Numbered from the stretch's first letter, positions 17,301-26,563 are shown. The stretch: DNA of 64,000 nucleotides from Maricaulis sp047308265 (GCF_047308265.1 NZ_JBKQWY010000001.1:124001-188000), one strand, 5' to 3'. Numbers and translations are program-made. Notes: a model not told the origin generated them from the letters alone.

Positions 17301-19169
17301 TCAAGCGCGCATGCTGGCCTGCTTTTGATCGGCACACAAGCGCACAAGCGTCTCCCGAAGAACCTCCGGATCGAGCGGTTTGGTCAGAAATTCATCCATT
17401 CCCGCCCCCAGACAGCGTGTGCGGTCCGCATCTGACGCATTTGCGGTCAGCGCAATGAGCGGGATATCGACACCCGCCGCACGGGCATATTCAGCAACAG
17501 AGGGACCATCCATGCCGGGCATGCGCTGGTCGAGCAAGGCGGCGTCAAGGTCGGTCGATTCGAGGGCCTGAAGAGCTGCGGGGCCGCTTTCCGCCGGGAC
17601 AACATCAATACCAAAACGCTGCAGCGTCTTGCGCGCGATCAGGGCATTCACCGGCTCATCTTCGGCCACCAGCACACGCAAACCTGCCAGCGGGTTGGTT
17701 TCAGGTTTCGGGGTCTGCATCGGCTCTGCCTCCGTGCGGTGGAAGGATTGCGGGATTCGATTGGTAATCTGTTCAATCAAGGTCGCCCGACGCACGGGTT
17801 TGACAAGCCAGCCATCCACACCCCGGGTTTTTTCTTCCAGAACAGCTGGTTTCTCATCCGGCCGCACCAGCACCCAGCAATGACGCGCGCCTGTACGGTC
17901 AGCCTCGTCCCGCCATGCCTGATCCAGGATAAGGTTCTGACCCGCCGCCGCCCGCAGATGCCCGATCTCGGAAATCTCTGTGACCTCGCCGCCCAGAGCC
18001 CGGACCTGGTCGATCAGGCCCCGCCGGACAAGCGCATCAGGCCCGGCCACCGCAACCGCATATCCCTCAAGCGGGGTCTCATGTGCATAGGCCTCAACGG
18101 GCAGATTGAAGGTCATCCAGAAGCGGGCGCCCTCTCCGGGACGGCTTTCAAGCCCCAGCTCACTTTCCATGGCGTCTGCCAGCCGGCGCACCATCGACAG
18201 GCCCAGACCTGCACCACCCTCGCGCCCTTCCCGCTCGGCCGACCCACGTTCAAACGCTTCAAACAAGTGTTCCTGGTCGGTTTCGGAAATTCCCGGGCCA
18301 GTATCCGTGACCGACAAGGTGAGAAGACCGTGGGGCGCCTCTTCGCTCGATTGCGGCGTCACCGCGATATCAATCCGTATGCCGCCCTCATCGGTGAACT
18401 TCACTGCATTGCCGATCAGGTTGAACAGGATCTGCTTGATCCGCGCGGCATCACCCAAAATGCGTGTCGGCGCACCCGTATGGTGAACAGCCAGGATATC
18501 CAGGCCCTTCTCGTGCGCACGTGGTGCCGCCAGCTCGATCGTATCGCGGACCAGCTCGGCAACATCACAGGGTTCAGGGCGCAGGTCGAGCTTTCCGGCC
18601 TCCAGACGCGACAGGTCGAGAATGTCGTCGATCAGCTTGAGCGCATGTCGCGTGGATTGCCCCACGGCGCGCAGATAATCCGCCTGGTCAGCCTTGAGGT
18701 CGGTGTTTTCCAGCAGCCGGGCCATGCCCAGCGCCCCGGCGAGAGGTGTACGCAACTCGTGTGTCACGCCCGCAAAAAAGAGCGCCTTGGCCCGTTGTGA
18801 GGCCTCCATATCATCGGCCGCGCGACGTCGATGGGTCACATCCCGGCCGATGGACAACACGCCGCGATCCCCGCGAAGCCGTGTTTCCGACCACTCGATC
18901 CACAGGGGTCCGGTCCGGGTCCGCATCAGCATGTCATAACTGCGCGGGCCCTCATCCTCGCGAGGTGGCGCCATGGCGAACCAGCGGCCCAGCCAGTCTT
19001 CCTCCTCGCCGCCAAACGCCGTGAGAAAAGCCTGGTTCACATAGGATACGCGACCGCGTCCGTCCCGCATCAACACAAGATCGGCAGCTCCCACCAACGC
19101 GTCCAGAACATTCTGGTCGCTGGCGCGCAGATCACTGCGGTCACCGGAAAGGGGTGTGGGGAGACTCAT
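17301..19169 (-). CDS. Hybrid sensor histidine kinase with pseudo-receiver and receiver domains
   Basis: 622 residues without clear membrane helices, so probably cytosolic. Order: PAS domain (about 20-110), HisKA with FFAGVTHELRTPL (phospho-His137), HATPase_c with NLIGNAVKF (Asn254), DTGPGIS and GLGLSMV, a receiver-like fold at about 369-470, then a genuine receiver at about 497-613 with phospho-Asp547 in ALLDQRMPGMDG. The middle domain (starting GYAVAVAGPDALVRRG, ending GWLVKPV) has the shape of a receiver but no acceptor aspartate that I can place. Stimulus and output regulator are unknown, and no cognate response regulator is adjacent. Confidence 0.9.
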   Translation of the reverse strand: MSLPTPLSGDRSDLRASDQNVLDALVGAADLVLMRDGRGRVSYVNQAFLTAFGGEEEDWLGRWFAMAPPREDEGPRSYDMLMRTRTGPLWIEWSETRLRGDRGVLSIGRDVTHRRRAADDMEASQRAKALFFAGVTHELRTPLAGALGMARLLENTDLKADQADYLRAVGQSTRHALKLIDDILDLSRLEAGKLDLRPEPCDVAELVRDTIELAAPRAHEKGLDILAVHHTGAPTRILGDAARIKQILFNLIGNAVKFTDEGGIRIDIAVTPQSSEEAPHGLLTLSVTDTGPGISETDQEHLFEAFERGSAEREGREGGAGLGLSMVRRLADAMESELGLESRPGEGARFWMTFNLPVEAYAHETPLEGYAVAVAGPDALVRRGLIDQVRALGGEVTEISEIGHLRAAAGQNLILDQAWRDEADRTGARHCWVLVRPDEKPAVLEEKTRGVDGWLVKPVRRATLIEQITNRIPQSFHRTEAEPMQTPKPETNPLAGLRVLVAEDEPVNALIARKTLQRFGIDVVPAESGPAALQALESTDLDAALLDQRMPGMDGPSVAEYARAAGVDIPLIALTANASDADRTRCLGAGMDEFLTKPLDPEVLRETLVRLCADQKQASMRA

Positions 19170-19229
19170 AAAACACGTATCCTGCTGGTCGTGTGGGAGT
19201 GTGCCCTGACAGGCGTTAAGGAAATGTCG

Positions 19230-20258
19230 TCAGGACGCCCCGTCCCGCCGGGCGTCAAGAGCGGCCGCATAAGCCTCAACGCGACCCGTATCAAATTCGG
19301 AATCGTCGCGAAGCGGCGCGAGGAAACGTTCACTCAGATGGGCATGTAGATCCTGCCCGAGCCGGAAAACGGCGAAATCCTCTGCAGGCAAGGCAGAAAA
19401 CAACGGCGCCAGGCGGTGCAGATGTTCGTCGCTGCCAAATTCCGCGATGCGACGGGTCGCCCATTGTGCAGCTTCATCAAGCTCTTTCAGCTTGGCCTGC
19501 CGCTCCTGCTGGGCATAGGTCGGCAAGTCCAACGCTCCATAGACCTCGACAAGGGCGTCCATGGACGCATTCATGGCGGCCAGGCTGGCCAGGCGCAGAT
19601 TAAGCGACTGGTTGGAAAACTCTTTCTCGGCGGCCGCTTTCAACAAAGCCGGGGCGGGCCGTGGCACATCGAGCCGACGGGCATAGTTGGACCAGAAGCC
19701 CTCAGGATCCTCACGCAATTGTTCAGCCGACAGGATCACAATATTGCTAAACCAGGGACGATAGGCCTCCAGAACAGTTTGAAGATCGAGCACCCCCCGG
19801 ATCAACCCTTCCTGACGCACCACAAATTCAGCAGCTGTTTGCGACCCGCGCTGCTTGATGGACTGTTCATGCGCTGCACGGATCCAGTCGATCGGATTTC
19901 GCACGATGATCAGGAGCGAATCTGCCAAATCGGACTGACCGAGAAGTTTCGCAGACAGAGCGTGCAGTTGGGGGATATGAACTTGCCGGTCCGGCTTGTT
20001 GATATAACCCCAGGTAAAACCTTCACTCGTTGCGATCAGGCTTTGCCCGCCACCAGCCCGTACGCCGAGATCCAGCTTGGGAAGACTGACCGGATTGGGA
20101 GATAGGGCAAGATCACGAACCGCCTTGGCGGCCCGCAACATGTCCGCCGACACGTAGCGCGGCTCATTCAGCCACACGGTCTGAAGATAGGTCGACGCAC
20201 ATTTTCCCAATCCGATGTGCACGAATTTGGCCGGTTTGCTGGATGATCGGGACACCAT
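19230..20258 (-). CDS. Sulfotransferase-family protein
   Basis: 342 residues from ATG 20258, preceded by GGAGCGACAGGAT; a TTG 15 bases further up is less likely. The N-terminal KFVHIGLGKCASTYLQTVW is the 5'-phosphosulfate-binding P-loop-like motif of PAPS-dependent sulfotransferases, and LLIIVRNPIDWIRAAHEQ corresponds to the 3'-phosphate-binding RNP..W..S region. Such proteins sulfate carbohydrates or small acceptors. No sulfate-activation, glycosyltransferase or polysaccharide gene lies nearby, so the acceptor is unknown. There is no signal peptide. It sits between the histidine kinase and comM on the same strand, with 256 gene-free bases before comM. Confidence 0.75.
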   Translation of the reverse strand: MVSRSSSKPAKFVHIGLGKCASTYLQTVWLNEPRYVSADMLRAAKAVRDLALSPNPVSLPKLDLGVRAGGGQSLIATSEGFTWGYINKPDRQVHIPQLHALSAKLLGQSDLADSLLIIVRNPIDWIRAAHEQSIKQRGSQTAAEFVVRQEGLIRGVLDLQTVLEAYRPWFSNIVILSAEQLREDPEGFWSNYARRLDVPRPAPALLKAAAEKEFSNQSLNLRLASLAAMNASMDALVEVYGALDLPTYAQQERQAKLKELDEAAQWATRRIAEFGSDEHLHRLAPLFSALPAEDFAVFRLGQDLHAHLSERFLAPLRDDSEFDTGRVEAYAAALDARRDGAS

Positions 20259-20514
20259 ATCCTGTCGCTCCAATTGTTTACCTGCCCGTTCCCCAGACGG
20301 TCACAACGGACACTTCATTGCCACAACACGGTCACCGCTTGTCTCACAGGCCCCTGTCGCCCTCTGACCCTCTGCAAGTCGCTCGAGGCGATCCGCGAAT
20401 TGCGACGGTGTGAACTGACCCGGCTGCAATGACAAGTCGCCGGATTATGCGACCCCTCCTCTCCTCACCTCAGATCAAGCTTCCTCAAGTCGCCGAGCCT
20501 TACATCACTGGGTC

Positions 20515-22095
20515 TCACATCATGGAGCGGTCTGCATCCGAACCCGGAATCGTCCGCTCAGGTGATGTCAGCCGTGCGGGCCGACGTATTGCTGAGACGG
20601 GCGGAGGCTGGCGCCGACACGACAGGGCTTCAGCCAGATGATGGCGCGCCACGGTTTCGCTCCCGTCCAGATCCGCGATGGTGCGGGCAACTCTGAGAAT
20701 TCGGTGATAGGCCCGAGCGGACAGTCGCAAACGGTCGGCCGCCTGTTGCAACAAGCTCAGCCCGGCCTCATCGGGTTCCGCGACATGATCCAGCTGATCG
20801 GGCGAGAGATGGGCGTTGAGCGCTCCACGCCCAACCTGCACCTCCCTTGCCTTCAAGACCCGTTCGGCGACCTCCTTCGTGCCTTCCTTTGCGGGTGGCA
20901 GGGACAGATCAGCCGGTGTGATGGCCGGTAAATCGATCTGAAGATCAATCCGGTCCATCATCGGTCCCGAGATGCGCGACTGATAGTCCCGCAGGCAGCG
21001 CGGTTGGCGTCCACACCCCTCATCTGTGAGGCCGCCCGTGCCGCACCGGCAGGGATTCATGGCCGCGACCAGCTGGAATCGAGCCGGATAGGTGATGTGG
21101 GCATTGGCCCGGGCTACAGTGATTTCCCCCGCTTCGAGCGGCTGACGCAGACTGTCGAGCACCTGGGGATGAAATTCGGGCAGCTCATCAAGAAAGAGAA
21201 CCCCCCGATGCGCCAGGGTGGCTTCGCCGGGCTTGGCCTTCGACCCTCCGCCCACCATGGCCGCCATGGACGCCGAATGATGGGGCGCGCGAAACGGGCG
21301 CGTCCGGGTGAGCTGGCCGCGCTCCAGCAATCCGGCGACAGACTGGACCATCGAAACATCGAGCAATTCAGTCGCATCGAGCGGAGGCAGAAGACCCGGC
21401 AAACGTTCTGCCAGCATGGACTTCCCGGATCCAGGTGGCCCGACCATCAGCAGGTTGTGGCATCCGGCCGCGGCGATTTCCAAAGCCCGCTTGGCCTGTT
21501 CCTGACCTTTGACCTGGTTCAGATCCAGCCCGGTTTCTGGCTGCACCAGAACCCCCGGAGCTGGTCTCGACAAGACCTGGCTACCCTTGAAATGATTGAC
21601 CAGCTGAATGAGGGATTGAGGGGCCAGAATGGCCAGTTCGCCACCGGCCCAGGCCGCTTCCGGACCACAGGCAGAGGGGCAGATCAAACCCAGATTCTCA
21701 GTCTGGGCCGTCAATGCGGCTGGAAGCACACCCGGTGTGGACGCGATTGAGCCATCCAGGCCCAGCTCCCCCAGCGCCAAATGGCCCAGGGCCTGGTCCG
21801 GCGGAATTATACCCATGATGGCCAGCAGACTGACGGCAATGGCCAGGTCGAAATGCGAACCTTCCTTGGGCCGATCCGCGGGTGCCAGGTTCACGATGGT
21901 CCGCTGAGGCGGCAGCGACAGGCCCAGGGCCGCAAACGCAGCGCGGACCCGCTCCTTGCTCTCGGCGACCGCCTTGTCGGCCAGACCCACAATGGTGAAC
22001 ACCGGAAAGGCTCCGGCTTCCGCCACTTGCACCTGTACAGCAATCGGTCGCGCCTCCGCACCATCAAAGGCCACGGACCAGGTCTGAGCCGCCAT
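20515..22095 (-). CDS. comM: YifB/ComM-family Mg-chelatase-like AAA+ ATPase
   Basis: 526 residues. The N-terminal LonC-like domain carries EVQVAEAG-type and FTIVGLADKAVAESKERVRAA segments. A central AAA+ module has Walker A MVGPPGSGKSMLAERL and Walker B RGVLFLDELPEF, followed by the zinc-binding NPCRCG...C...C cluster and the C-terminal Mg-chelatase domain. ComM is a hexameric branch-migration helicase acting in natural transformation. Homologues are widespread in non-competent bacteria, so the role here is uncertain. Upstream are about 170 AT-richer bases before gshB, which transcribes in the same direction. Confidence 0.92.
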   Translation of the reverse strand: MAAQTWSVAFDGAEARPIAVQVQVAEAGAFPVFTIVGLADKAVAESKERVRAAFAALGLSLPPQRTIVNLAPADRPKEGSHFDLAIAVSLLAIMGIIPPDQALGHLALGELGLDGSIASTPGVLPAALTAQTENLGLICPSACGPEAAWAGGELAILAPQSLIQLVNHFKGSQVLSRPAPGVLVQPETGLDLNQVKGQEQAKRALEIAAAGCHNLLMVGPPGSGKSMLAERLPGLLPPLDATELLDVSMVQSVAGLLERGQLTRTRPFRAPHHSASMAAMVGGGSKAKPGEATLAHRGVLFLDELPEFHPQVLDSLRQPLEAGEITVARANAHITYPARFQLVAAMNPCRCGTGGLTDEGCGRQPRCLRDYQSRISGPMMDRIDLQIDLPAITPADLSLPPAKEGTKEVAERVLKAREVQVGRGALNAHLSPDQLDHVAEPDEAGLSLLQQAADRLRLSARAYHRILRVARTIADLDGSETVARHHLAEALSCRRQPPPVSAIRRPARLTSPERTIPGSDADRSMM

Positions 22096-22264
22096 CTGTC
22101 CCGTCGGTCGCCCGGCGACCGCCCCCTTGGGTCTAAACCGAAGTCTTAATTTCGGTTAAACCTTTGCCGTTATTTGGTTTTCCACATTTTTCAGCACAAA
22201 ACCGGAACACAACGGAACAGATAATGAACACAGACCAGTTTCGCGTCAAGATCGTTAATGCGTC

Positions 22265-23209
22265 TTAACGCAATTTCTGGTCCACCACATCCCAGAAACG
22301 CGCACAGGTATCAATTCCGGAAAAGCGTTTGAGTTCCTGAACCCCGGTCGGCGAGGTCACATTGATCTCGGTCAGCTTGCCGCCAATGACATCAATCCCG
22401 ACAAGAACGAGGCCGCGCTCCTTGAGAACCGGACCGATCGCCTCACAGATCCTGAGATCGTGTTCATCCAGATCAGATGCTTCAGCACGGCCGCCGACAT
22501 GCATGTTCGAGCGGGTCTCACCCTTCAACGGCACACGATTAATCGCGCCCACCGGGTCTCCATCAATCAGAAGAACGCGCTTGTCCCCGGCTTCAACCGC
22601 AGGGAGAAAGGCCTGGGCAATCACCGGCTCCCGAGAGGTCGCAAAGAACATTTCCAGAAGGGAATTCAGATTGCCATCACCGGGCTTGAGACGGAAAACG
22701 CCCGCGCCGCCATTACCATAGAGAGGCTTGATGATGATATCGTCATGGGTCTGCCGGAACGACTTGATCGCCGCCTCATCCCGCGTGATCAGGGTCGGCG
22801 GGATCAAGTCGGGGAACATCAGCGGAATGATCTTTTCCGGGCTGGAGCGAACCCAGGCCGGATCGTTGAGAACCAGGGTCTGTCCGGCGAGGCCCTCCAG
22901 GATATGCGCAGCGGTCTGGTACGCCATGTCGAACGGTGGATCCTGCCGCATCAGAACGACATCCACATCGCTCGCCAGATTCAGCACAACCGGCTCACCC
23001 TGCACCGCGTGTTCAGTCGCCGTACGCGACAGCGTCACCTGTCGGGCCAGGGCTTCGATCCGCCCCTCATTCCAGGCCAGCTGATCGGGATGATAGGTAT
23101 AAAGCGTGGCCCCCCGGGCCTGTGCTTCTTCCATCAGGGCGAAAGTGGTGTCGGCATTGATGTCGACAAGGTCAATCGGGTCCATCTGGACCGCAACACG
23201 CAGGCTCAT
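22265..23209 (-). CDS. gshB: Glutathione synthetase
   Basis: 314 residues from ATG 23209, preceded by the strong site GGAGAACAGG. A longer frame to 23290 lacks a comparable site and adds an Arg-rich stretch foreign to the family. MSLRVAVQMDPIDLVDINADTT is the typical GshB opening. The ATP-grasp core shows DDIIIKPLYGNGGAGVFRL, RVLLIDGDPVGAINRVP and LVLVGIDVIGGKLTEINVTSPTGVQEL. It ligates glycine to gamma-glutamylcysteine. Glutathione users in the window include gloA and a GST at the right edge. Confidence 0.95.
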   Translation of the reverse strand: MSLRVAVQMDPIDLVDINADTTFALMEEAQARGATLYTYHPDQLAWNEGRIEALARQVTLSRTATEHAVQGEPVVLNLASDVDVVLMRQDPPFDMAYQTAAHILEGLAGQTLVLNDPAWVRSSPEKIIPLMFPDLIPPTLITRDEAAIKSFRQTHDDIIIKPLYGNGGAGVFRLKPGDGNLNSLLEMFFATSREPVIAQAFLPAVEAGDKRVLLIDGDPVGAINRVPLKGETRSNMHVGGRAEASDLDEHDLRICEAIGPVLKERGLVLVGIDVIGGKLTEINVTSPTGVQELKRFSGIDTCARFWDVVDQKLR

Positions 23210-23237
23210 CCTGTTCTCCGGGCGTCTGGATTCGCTC

Positions 23238-23867
23238 TTATATGGGGTTGGCCGCGTGCGGTTCCAGTGCCGGAAGGCTTTCACCGCCACACGCCGCAGC
23301 CCGACGCTCGCCCCGGGACGGCAGATCTGTGGGCACGCCGCTCACACGGACATAGCTGACCACGTGGTCCACGCCCTCTGAGATCGACGCATGCGATGTG
23401 GCCCGCTCGAGCTCTCCGCGACTGCGCGCCACTCCGAGCAGGTAGAGTGTATTGCGAAAGGCGATCACGTTGAAATTGACGCTACGAACTGAGCGGTCTG
23501 CCAACAGGCGTCCACGCACATTCTGGGCGGTCAATGTATCACGAGACCGTTCGCCAACGGTACGATCCGGCCCGATCTCGAGAACATTCGCCACCGAGCG
23601 CACCGCCGGGGAAGACCAGGCCAGGCATTCGGCTTGCTGCTTGTCGACCTCACGCGAAACTGTGCCAACAAGAAGCGCGATGCCTTCTGTGACCTCAACC
23701 TGCACGCCGCCAAAATCATACCCCTCGGACCGCAACATGGCGGACTTGATGCCGAAGGAGGCTGTGTTGTCATCAACCTCCCGCCCGAAGGAGCGCTCCT
23801 CCTGGATGGATGAACACCCGGTCGCCGCCAGTAGCGACAGACATCCGGCAATCAAGAAACGACGCAT
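23238..23867 (-). CDS. BON-domain outer-membrane/periplasmic lipoprotein
   Basis: 209 residues from ATG 23867 with GAGGATTATGTC upstream. A lipoprotein signal (MRRFLIAGCLSLLAATGCSS, lipobox Cys18) is followed by two BON domains. The first, around residues 45-105, includes VQVEVTEGIALLVGTVSREVDKQQAECLAW. The second, around 115-180, includes VRSVNFNVIAFRNTLYLLGVARSRGELERA. This is the DolP/OsmY-like layout associated with outer-membrane integrity. In many proteobacteria such a gene sits beside yraN and rsmI with an LpoA-type gene, and that cluster is present here. The tail is Ala/Glu-rich without recognised function. Confidence 0.85.
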   Translation of the reverse strand: MRRFLIAGCLSLLAATGCSSIQEERSFGREVDDNTASFGIKSAMLRSEGYDFGGVQVEVTEGIALLVGTVSREVDKQQAECLAWSSPAVRSVANVLEIGPDRTVGERSRDTLTAQNVRGRLLADRSVRSVNFNVIAFRNTLYLLGVARSRGELERATSHASISEGVDHVVSYVRVSGVPTDLPSRGERRAAACGGESLPALEPHAANPI

Positions 23868-23932
23868 GACATAATCCTCAATCTCTCCCCCACAGAGCAT
23901 AACGGCCCAAGCCGTTCCTTAAATCAAGCATC

Positions 23933-24316
23933 CTAAAGCAAGCTTTCCAGACGATGATTATCGAGAGTCCAGGCTGCACGAAAATGTTGCGGACACTGAC
24001 CGGACGGCCACAAAACCAGATCGAACCGGGGTTGAAGCTGCGACCAGCGACGGTGACGGGATCGCCATAGTGCGGCAGCGCGCACCAGTTTCAAACGCTG
24101 ACCGGCCGAAATCGCACTTGATACGGGTCGATTGGCGTCCAGCGCCTTGACCTCGACAAACACCAGGACCTGTCCCCGTGCGGCGATGATATCGATTTCG
24201 CCCATGGGCGTTCGGGCCCGTCGCGCGAGGATCCGGTAGGCTTTCAGCTGCAGCCAGAGACAGGTCAGGGTTTCCGCACGGCGACCGCGTCTTTCCGCTG
24301 CCGCCCGAACGTTCAC
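23933..24316 (-). CDS. yraN: YraN/UPF0102-family endonuclease-fold protein
   Basis: 127 residues with the UPF0102 hallmark: ARRARTPMGEIDIIAARGQVLVFVEVKA carries the E-I-D...E-V-K pattern of a Holliday-junction-resolvase-like nuclease fold. Biochemical function is unsettled. It overlaps the end of rsmI by four bases (24313-24316). The rsmI-yraN neighbourhood, with an LpoA-type lipoprotein and a BON protein, is conserved across proteobacteria and supports the call. Confidence 0.9.
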   Translation of the reverse strand: MNVRAAAERRGRRAETLTCLWLQLKAYRILARRARTPMGEIDIIAARGQVLVFVEVKALDANRPVSSAISAGQRLKLVRAAALWRSRHRRWSQLQPRFDLVLWPSGQCPQHFRAAWTLDNHRLESLL

Positions 24317-25209
24317 GATCCCGCGTCCTTGAGGACCAGCGCCCGGGCATACAGATCGCGGCGGGGCTGACCCGAGAGCTGGGCGATATGGGCCGCCGCC
24401 TCTTTGACCCGCATCCGCGACAGGGCCTCCATCAACGCCGCATCCACACGTGCGGCATCCCAGGCCTCGTCCTCGCCTGCACCAACCAGGATCACCACCT
24501 CACCCCGCGGCGGACCGGCAGCGGCATAGTGGTCGGCCAGTTCCGACAGCGAGCCACGGCGGGCTTCCTCGTGCAATTTTGTCAGTTCGCGACAGACAGC
24601 GGCGGGCCTGTCACCAAAAACGCGTCGCAGGGACGCCAGACAGTCGGCAATCCGCGAAGCACCTTCGTAAAAAACCAGGCTGCCTGGACATTGAGAGAAC
24701 CCGGAGAGGAATTTTTCACGGGCCGCCTGTTTTTGCGGCGGGAAGCCGGCAAAGGTGAAACTGTCTGTTGGCAAACCCGACAGGCACAGCGCCGCGAGCA
24801 CGGCCGAGGCCCCTGGAACCGGAACAACTGTCAGGCCTTGTGCAATCGCTTCGGCAGCCAGCTTGTATCCCGGATCGGACACCATGGGCGTACCCGCATC
24901 CGAGACAAGGGCGATCACGCCTCCTTCGGTCAGATCCTGCAAGATGCCGGGGCGCACCCTTTCACCGTTATGGTCATGATAGGCTTGGAGTTTTGCAGTT
25001 AGACCATGCGCGTCCAGCAAACGCCGTGTCACGCGTGTGTCCTCCGCAAGCACGAGGTCCGCGGCGGCCAGCACATCCAGCGCACGCAAGGTTATGTCGC
25101 GCAGATTGCCGATGGGTGTCGAGACCAGATAAAGCCCCGGTTGCAAAGCTTGCCCGCCCGGCCCAAGACGGTTAGCTTCGCGGGAGTTCTCGGGGGGTGG
25201 TGTCGTCAT
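24313..25209 (-). CDS. rsmI: 16S rRNA (cytidine1402-2'-O)-methyltransferase
   Basis: About 298 residues of the tetrapyrrole-methylase fold. The family start LYLVSTPIGNLRDITLRAL and the segments ADLVLAEDTRVTRRLL, LVSDAGTPMVSDPGY and VPVPGASAVLAALCLSGLP are all present. It methylates C1402 in the decoding centre of 16S rRNA. The ATG at 25209-25207 overlaps, head to head, the ATG of the divergent lipoprotein gene (shared CATG). The longer frame to 25449 runs antisense through that gene and is rejected. A downstream start cannot be excluded, since the conserved core begins about 25 residues in. Confidence 0.93.
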   Translation of the reverse strand: MTTPPPENSREANRLGPGGQALQPGLYLVSTPIGNLRDITLRALDVLAAADLVLAEDTRVTRRLLDAHGLTAKLQAYHDHNGERVRPGILQDLTEGGVIALVSDAGTPMVSDPGYKLAAEAIAQGLTVVPVPGASAVLAALCLSGLPTDSFTFAGFPPQKQAAREKFLSGFSQCPGSLVFYEGASRIADCLASLRRVFGDRPAAVCRELTKLHEEARRGSLSELADHYAAAGPPRGEVVILVGAGEDEAWDAARVDAALMEALSRMRVKEAAAHIAQLSGQPRRDLYARALVLKDAGS

Positions 25210-26557
25210 GAATTCGGCCTGGTCAATGCTTGCGTTTCTCAATGAGCTTAATCCGCTGCGCGGCGCGCGGAAACCGGTCAAGGCGGTTGTGCCGGCCCTT
25301 CTCGCGCTGAGCCTGGCGGCGTGTGCCACAACACCACCGGAGCCGGTGATCCAGCCGGTCATACCGGAACCGGAACCGGTAATCGAGGAACCGGTGATCG
25401 AAGAACCCGAACCGGAACCCGTCGACACGGGCCTGATCCCGCCGCACATGCAGGATCAGGAGATTGTCCGGGTCGCCCTTCTCCTGCCCTTCTCGGCTGA
25501 GTCCAGCGGTTTGCGCGGCGAAAGCCTGCGCCTCCTGCGTGCTGCCGAACTGGCATTGTTTGAACGCGCGGGCAGCAATCTGGTCATGATCCCCAAGGAT
25601 ACCGGTGGCACACCGGAAGGCGCCCAGTCTGCAGCCACAGCGGCGATCGCGGATGGTGCTGACCTGATCATCGGCCCCTTGCTCGGCTCTTCGGTCAATG
25701 CAGCAGGCGCGATCAGCCGCGCCAATGACGTCCCCATGATCGCCTTCTCCACCGATCTCAGCACGGCCGGGGATGGGGTTTACCTGCTAAGCTTCCCGCC
25801 CCAGCTCGAAGTCGCCCGGGTGGTCGAATACACCTCCCGCCAGGGTGTGGACCGGTTTGCCTATCTGGGGCCGCAAAATGCCTACGGCATGGCGGTCTAT
25901 AATGCGCTGCAAAACGAAGCGGAAATGAATACAGGCTATGTCGCAGCAGAGTCGTTCTACACCGGTGACGTGGAAGCCATGTCCCGGGCGGCCTCGCGGC
26001 TCGCCGAAGGTGTGTTCGAACCCTTGACCCCGGAAGAGGCCGACGCACTGAGACAGGAAGAGTGGATGCCGTCGGAGGATGCCCCGTTCCAGGCGGTAAT
26101 TCTGCCGGAAGGTGGCGTTCGACTGCGTGCCCTGGCGCCGCTCCTGATCAGTCAGCCTGTGGATCCGCTTGTTGTCCGTTTCCTGGGAACGGGTCTGTGG
26201 ATGGATGAACGGCTGCAACGCGAACCCGCACTGGCAGGAGGCTGGTTTGCCGGTCCGGACCAGTCCTCACGCTCGCGCTTTAAAACATCCTATGAAGTCG
26301 CTTATGGCAGTGAACCCTCGCGTATCGCCAGCCTAGCCTATGATGCCATGGCTCTGGCCGCTCACCTTGATGGCGGCGAAGACGGATACAGCGCGGCCGC
26401 GCTGGAAAATCCGGAAGGGTTTTTTGGAGCCGATGGCCTGTTTCGGTTCGGACCTGATGGTGTCATCGAGCGAGGCCTTGCCGTCTACCAGATGCATCCG
26501 CGCGGTTTCCGTGAGATCGAGCCTGCACCCCAGAGCTTTGAACCCGAAGCCTTCTAG
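25208..26557 (+). CDS. LpoA/LppC-type penicillin-binding protein activator lipoprotein
   Basis: Up to 449 residues. A lipoprotein signal with LSLAAC (Cys39 from the first ATG) is followed by a Pro/Glu-rich linker built of repeated EPVI/EEPV units (about residues 44-75), then a periplasmic-binding-protein fold with VRVALLLPFSAESSGLRGES and ADLIIGPLLGSSVNAAG, as in LpoA-like activators of class A PBPs. The n-region before the signal core is long, so the second ATG (25226) may be the true start. It is divergent from rsmI with overlapping start codons and convergent with hemW, with only 6 bases between stops. Confidence 0.82.
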   Translation: MNSAWSMLAFLNELNPLRGARKPVKAVVPALLALSLAACATTPPEPVIQPVIPEPEPVIEEPVIEEPEPEPVDTGLIPPHMQDQEIVRVALLLPFSAESSGLRGESLRLLRAAELALFERAGSNLVMIPKDTGGTPEGAQSAATAAIADGADLIIGPLLGSSVNAAGAISRANDVPMIAFSTDLSTAGDGVYLLSFPPQLEVARVVEYTSRQGVDRFAYLGPQNAYGMAVYNALQNEAEMNTGYVAAESFYTGDVEAMSRAASRLAEGVFEPLTPEEADALRQEEWMPSEDAPFQAVILPEGGVRLRALAPLLISQPVDPLVVRFLGTGLWMDERLQREPALAGGWFAGPDQSSRSRFKTSYEVAYGSEPSRIASLAYDAMALAAHLDGGEDGYSAAALENPEGFFGADGLFRFGPDGVIERGLAVYQMHPRGFREIEPAPQSFEPEAF

Positions 26558-26563
26558 CTCAGC

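Noticed and set aside
22146..22268. Two TTAA-N6-TTAA pairs (22146-22159 and 22255-22268) between comM and gshB resembling CtrA sites
   Set aside because: The spacing is 6, not the required 7, and one pair overlaps the gshB stop; the region is simply AT-rich.
25335..25425. Repeat array suggestive of CRISPR
   Set aside because: The repeats are short, imperfect, in frame and code a Pro/Glu linker; there are no spacers and no cas genes.
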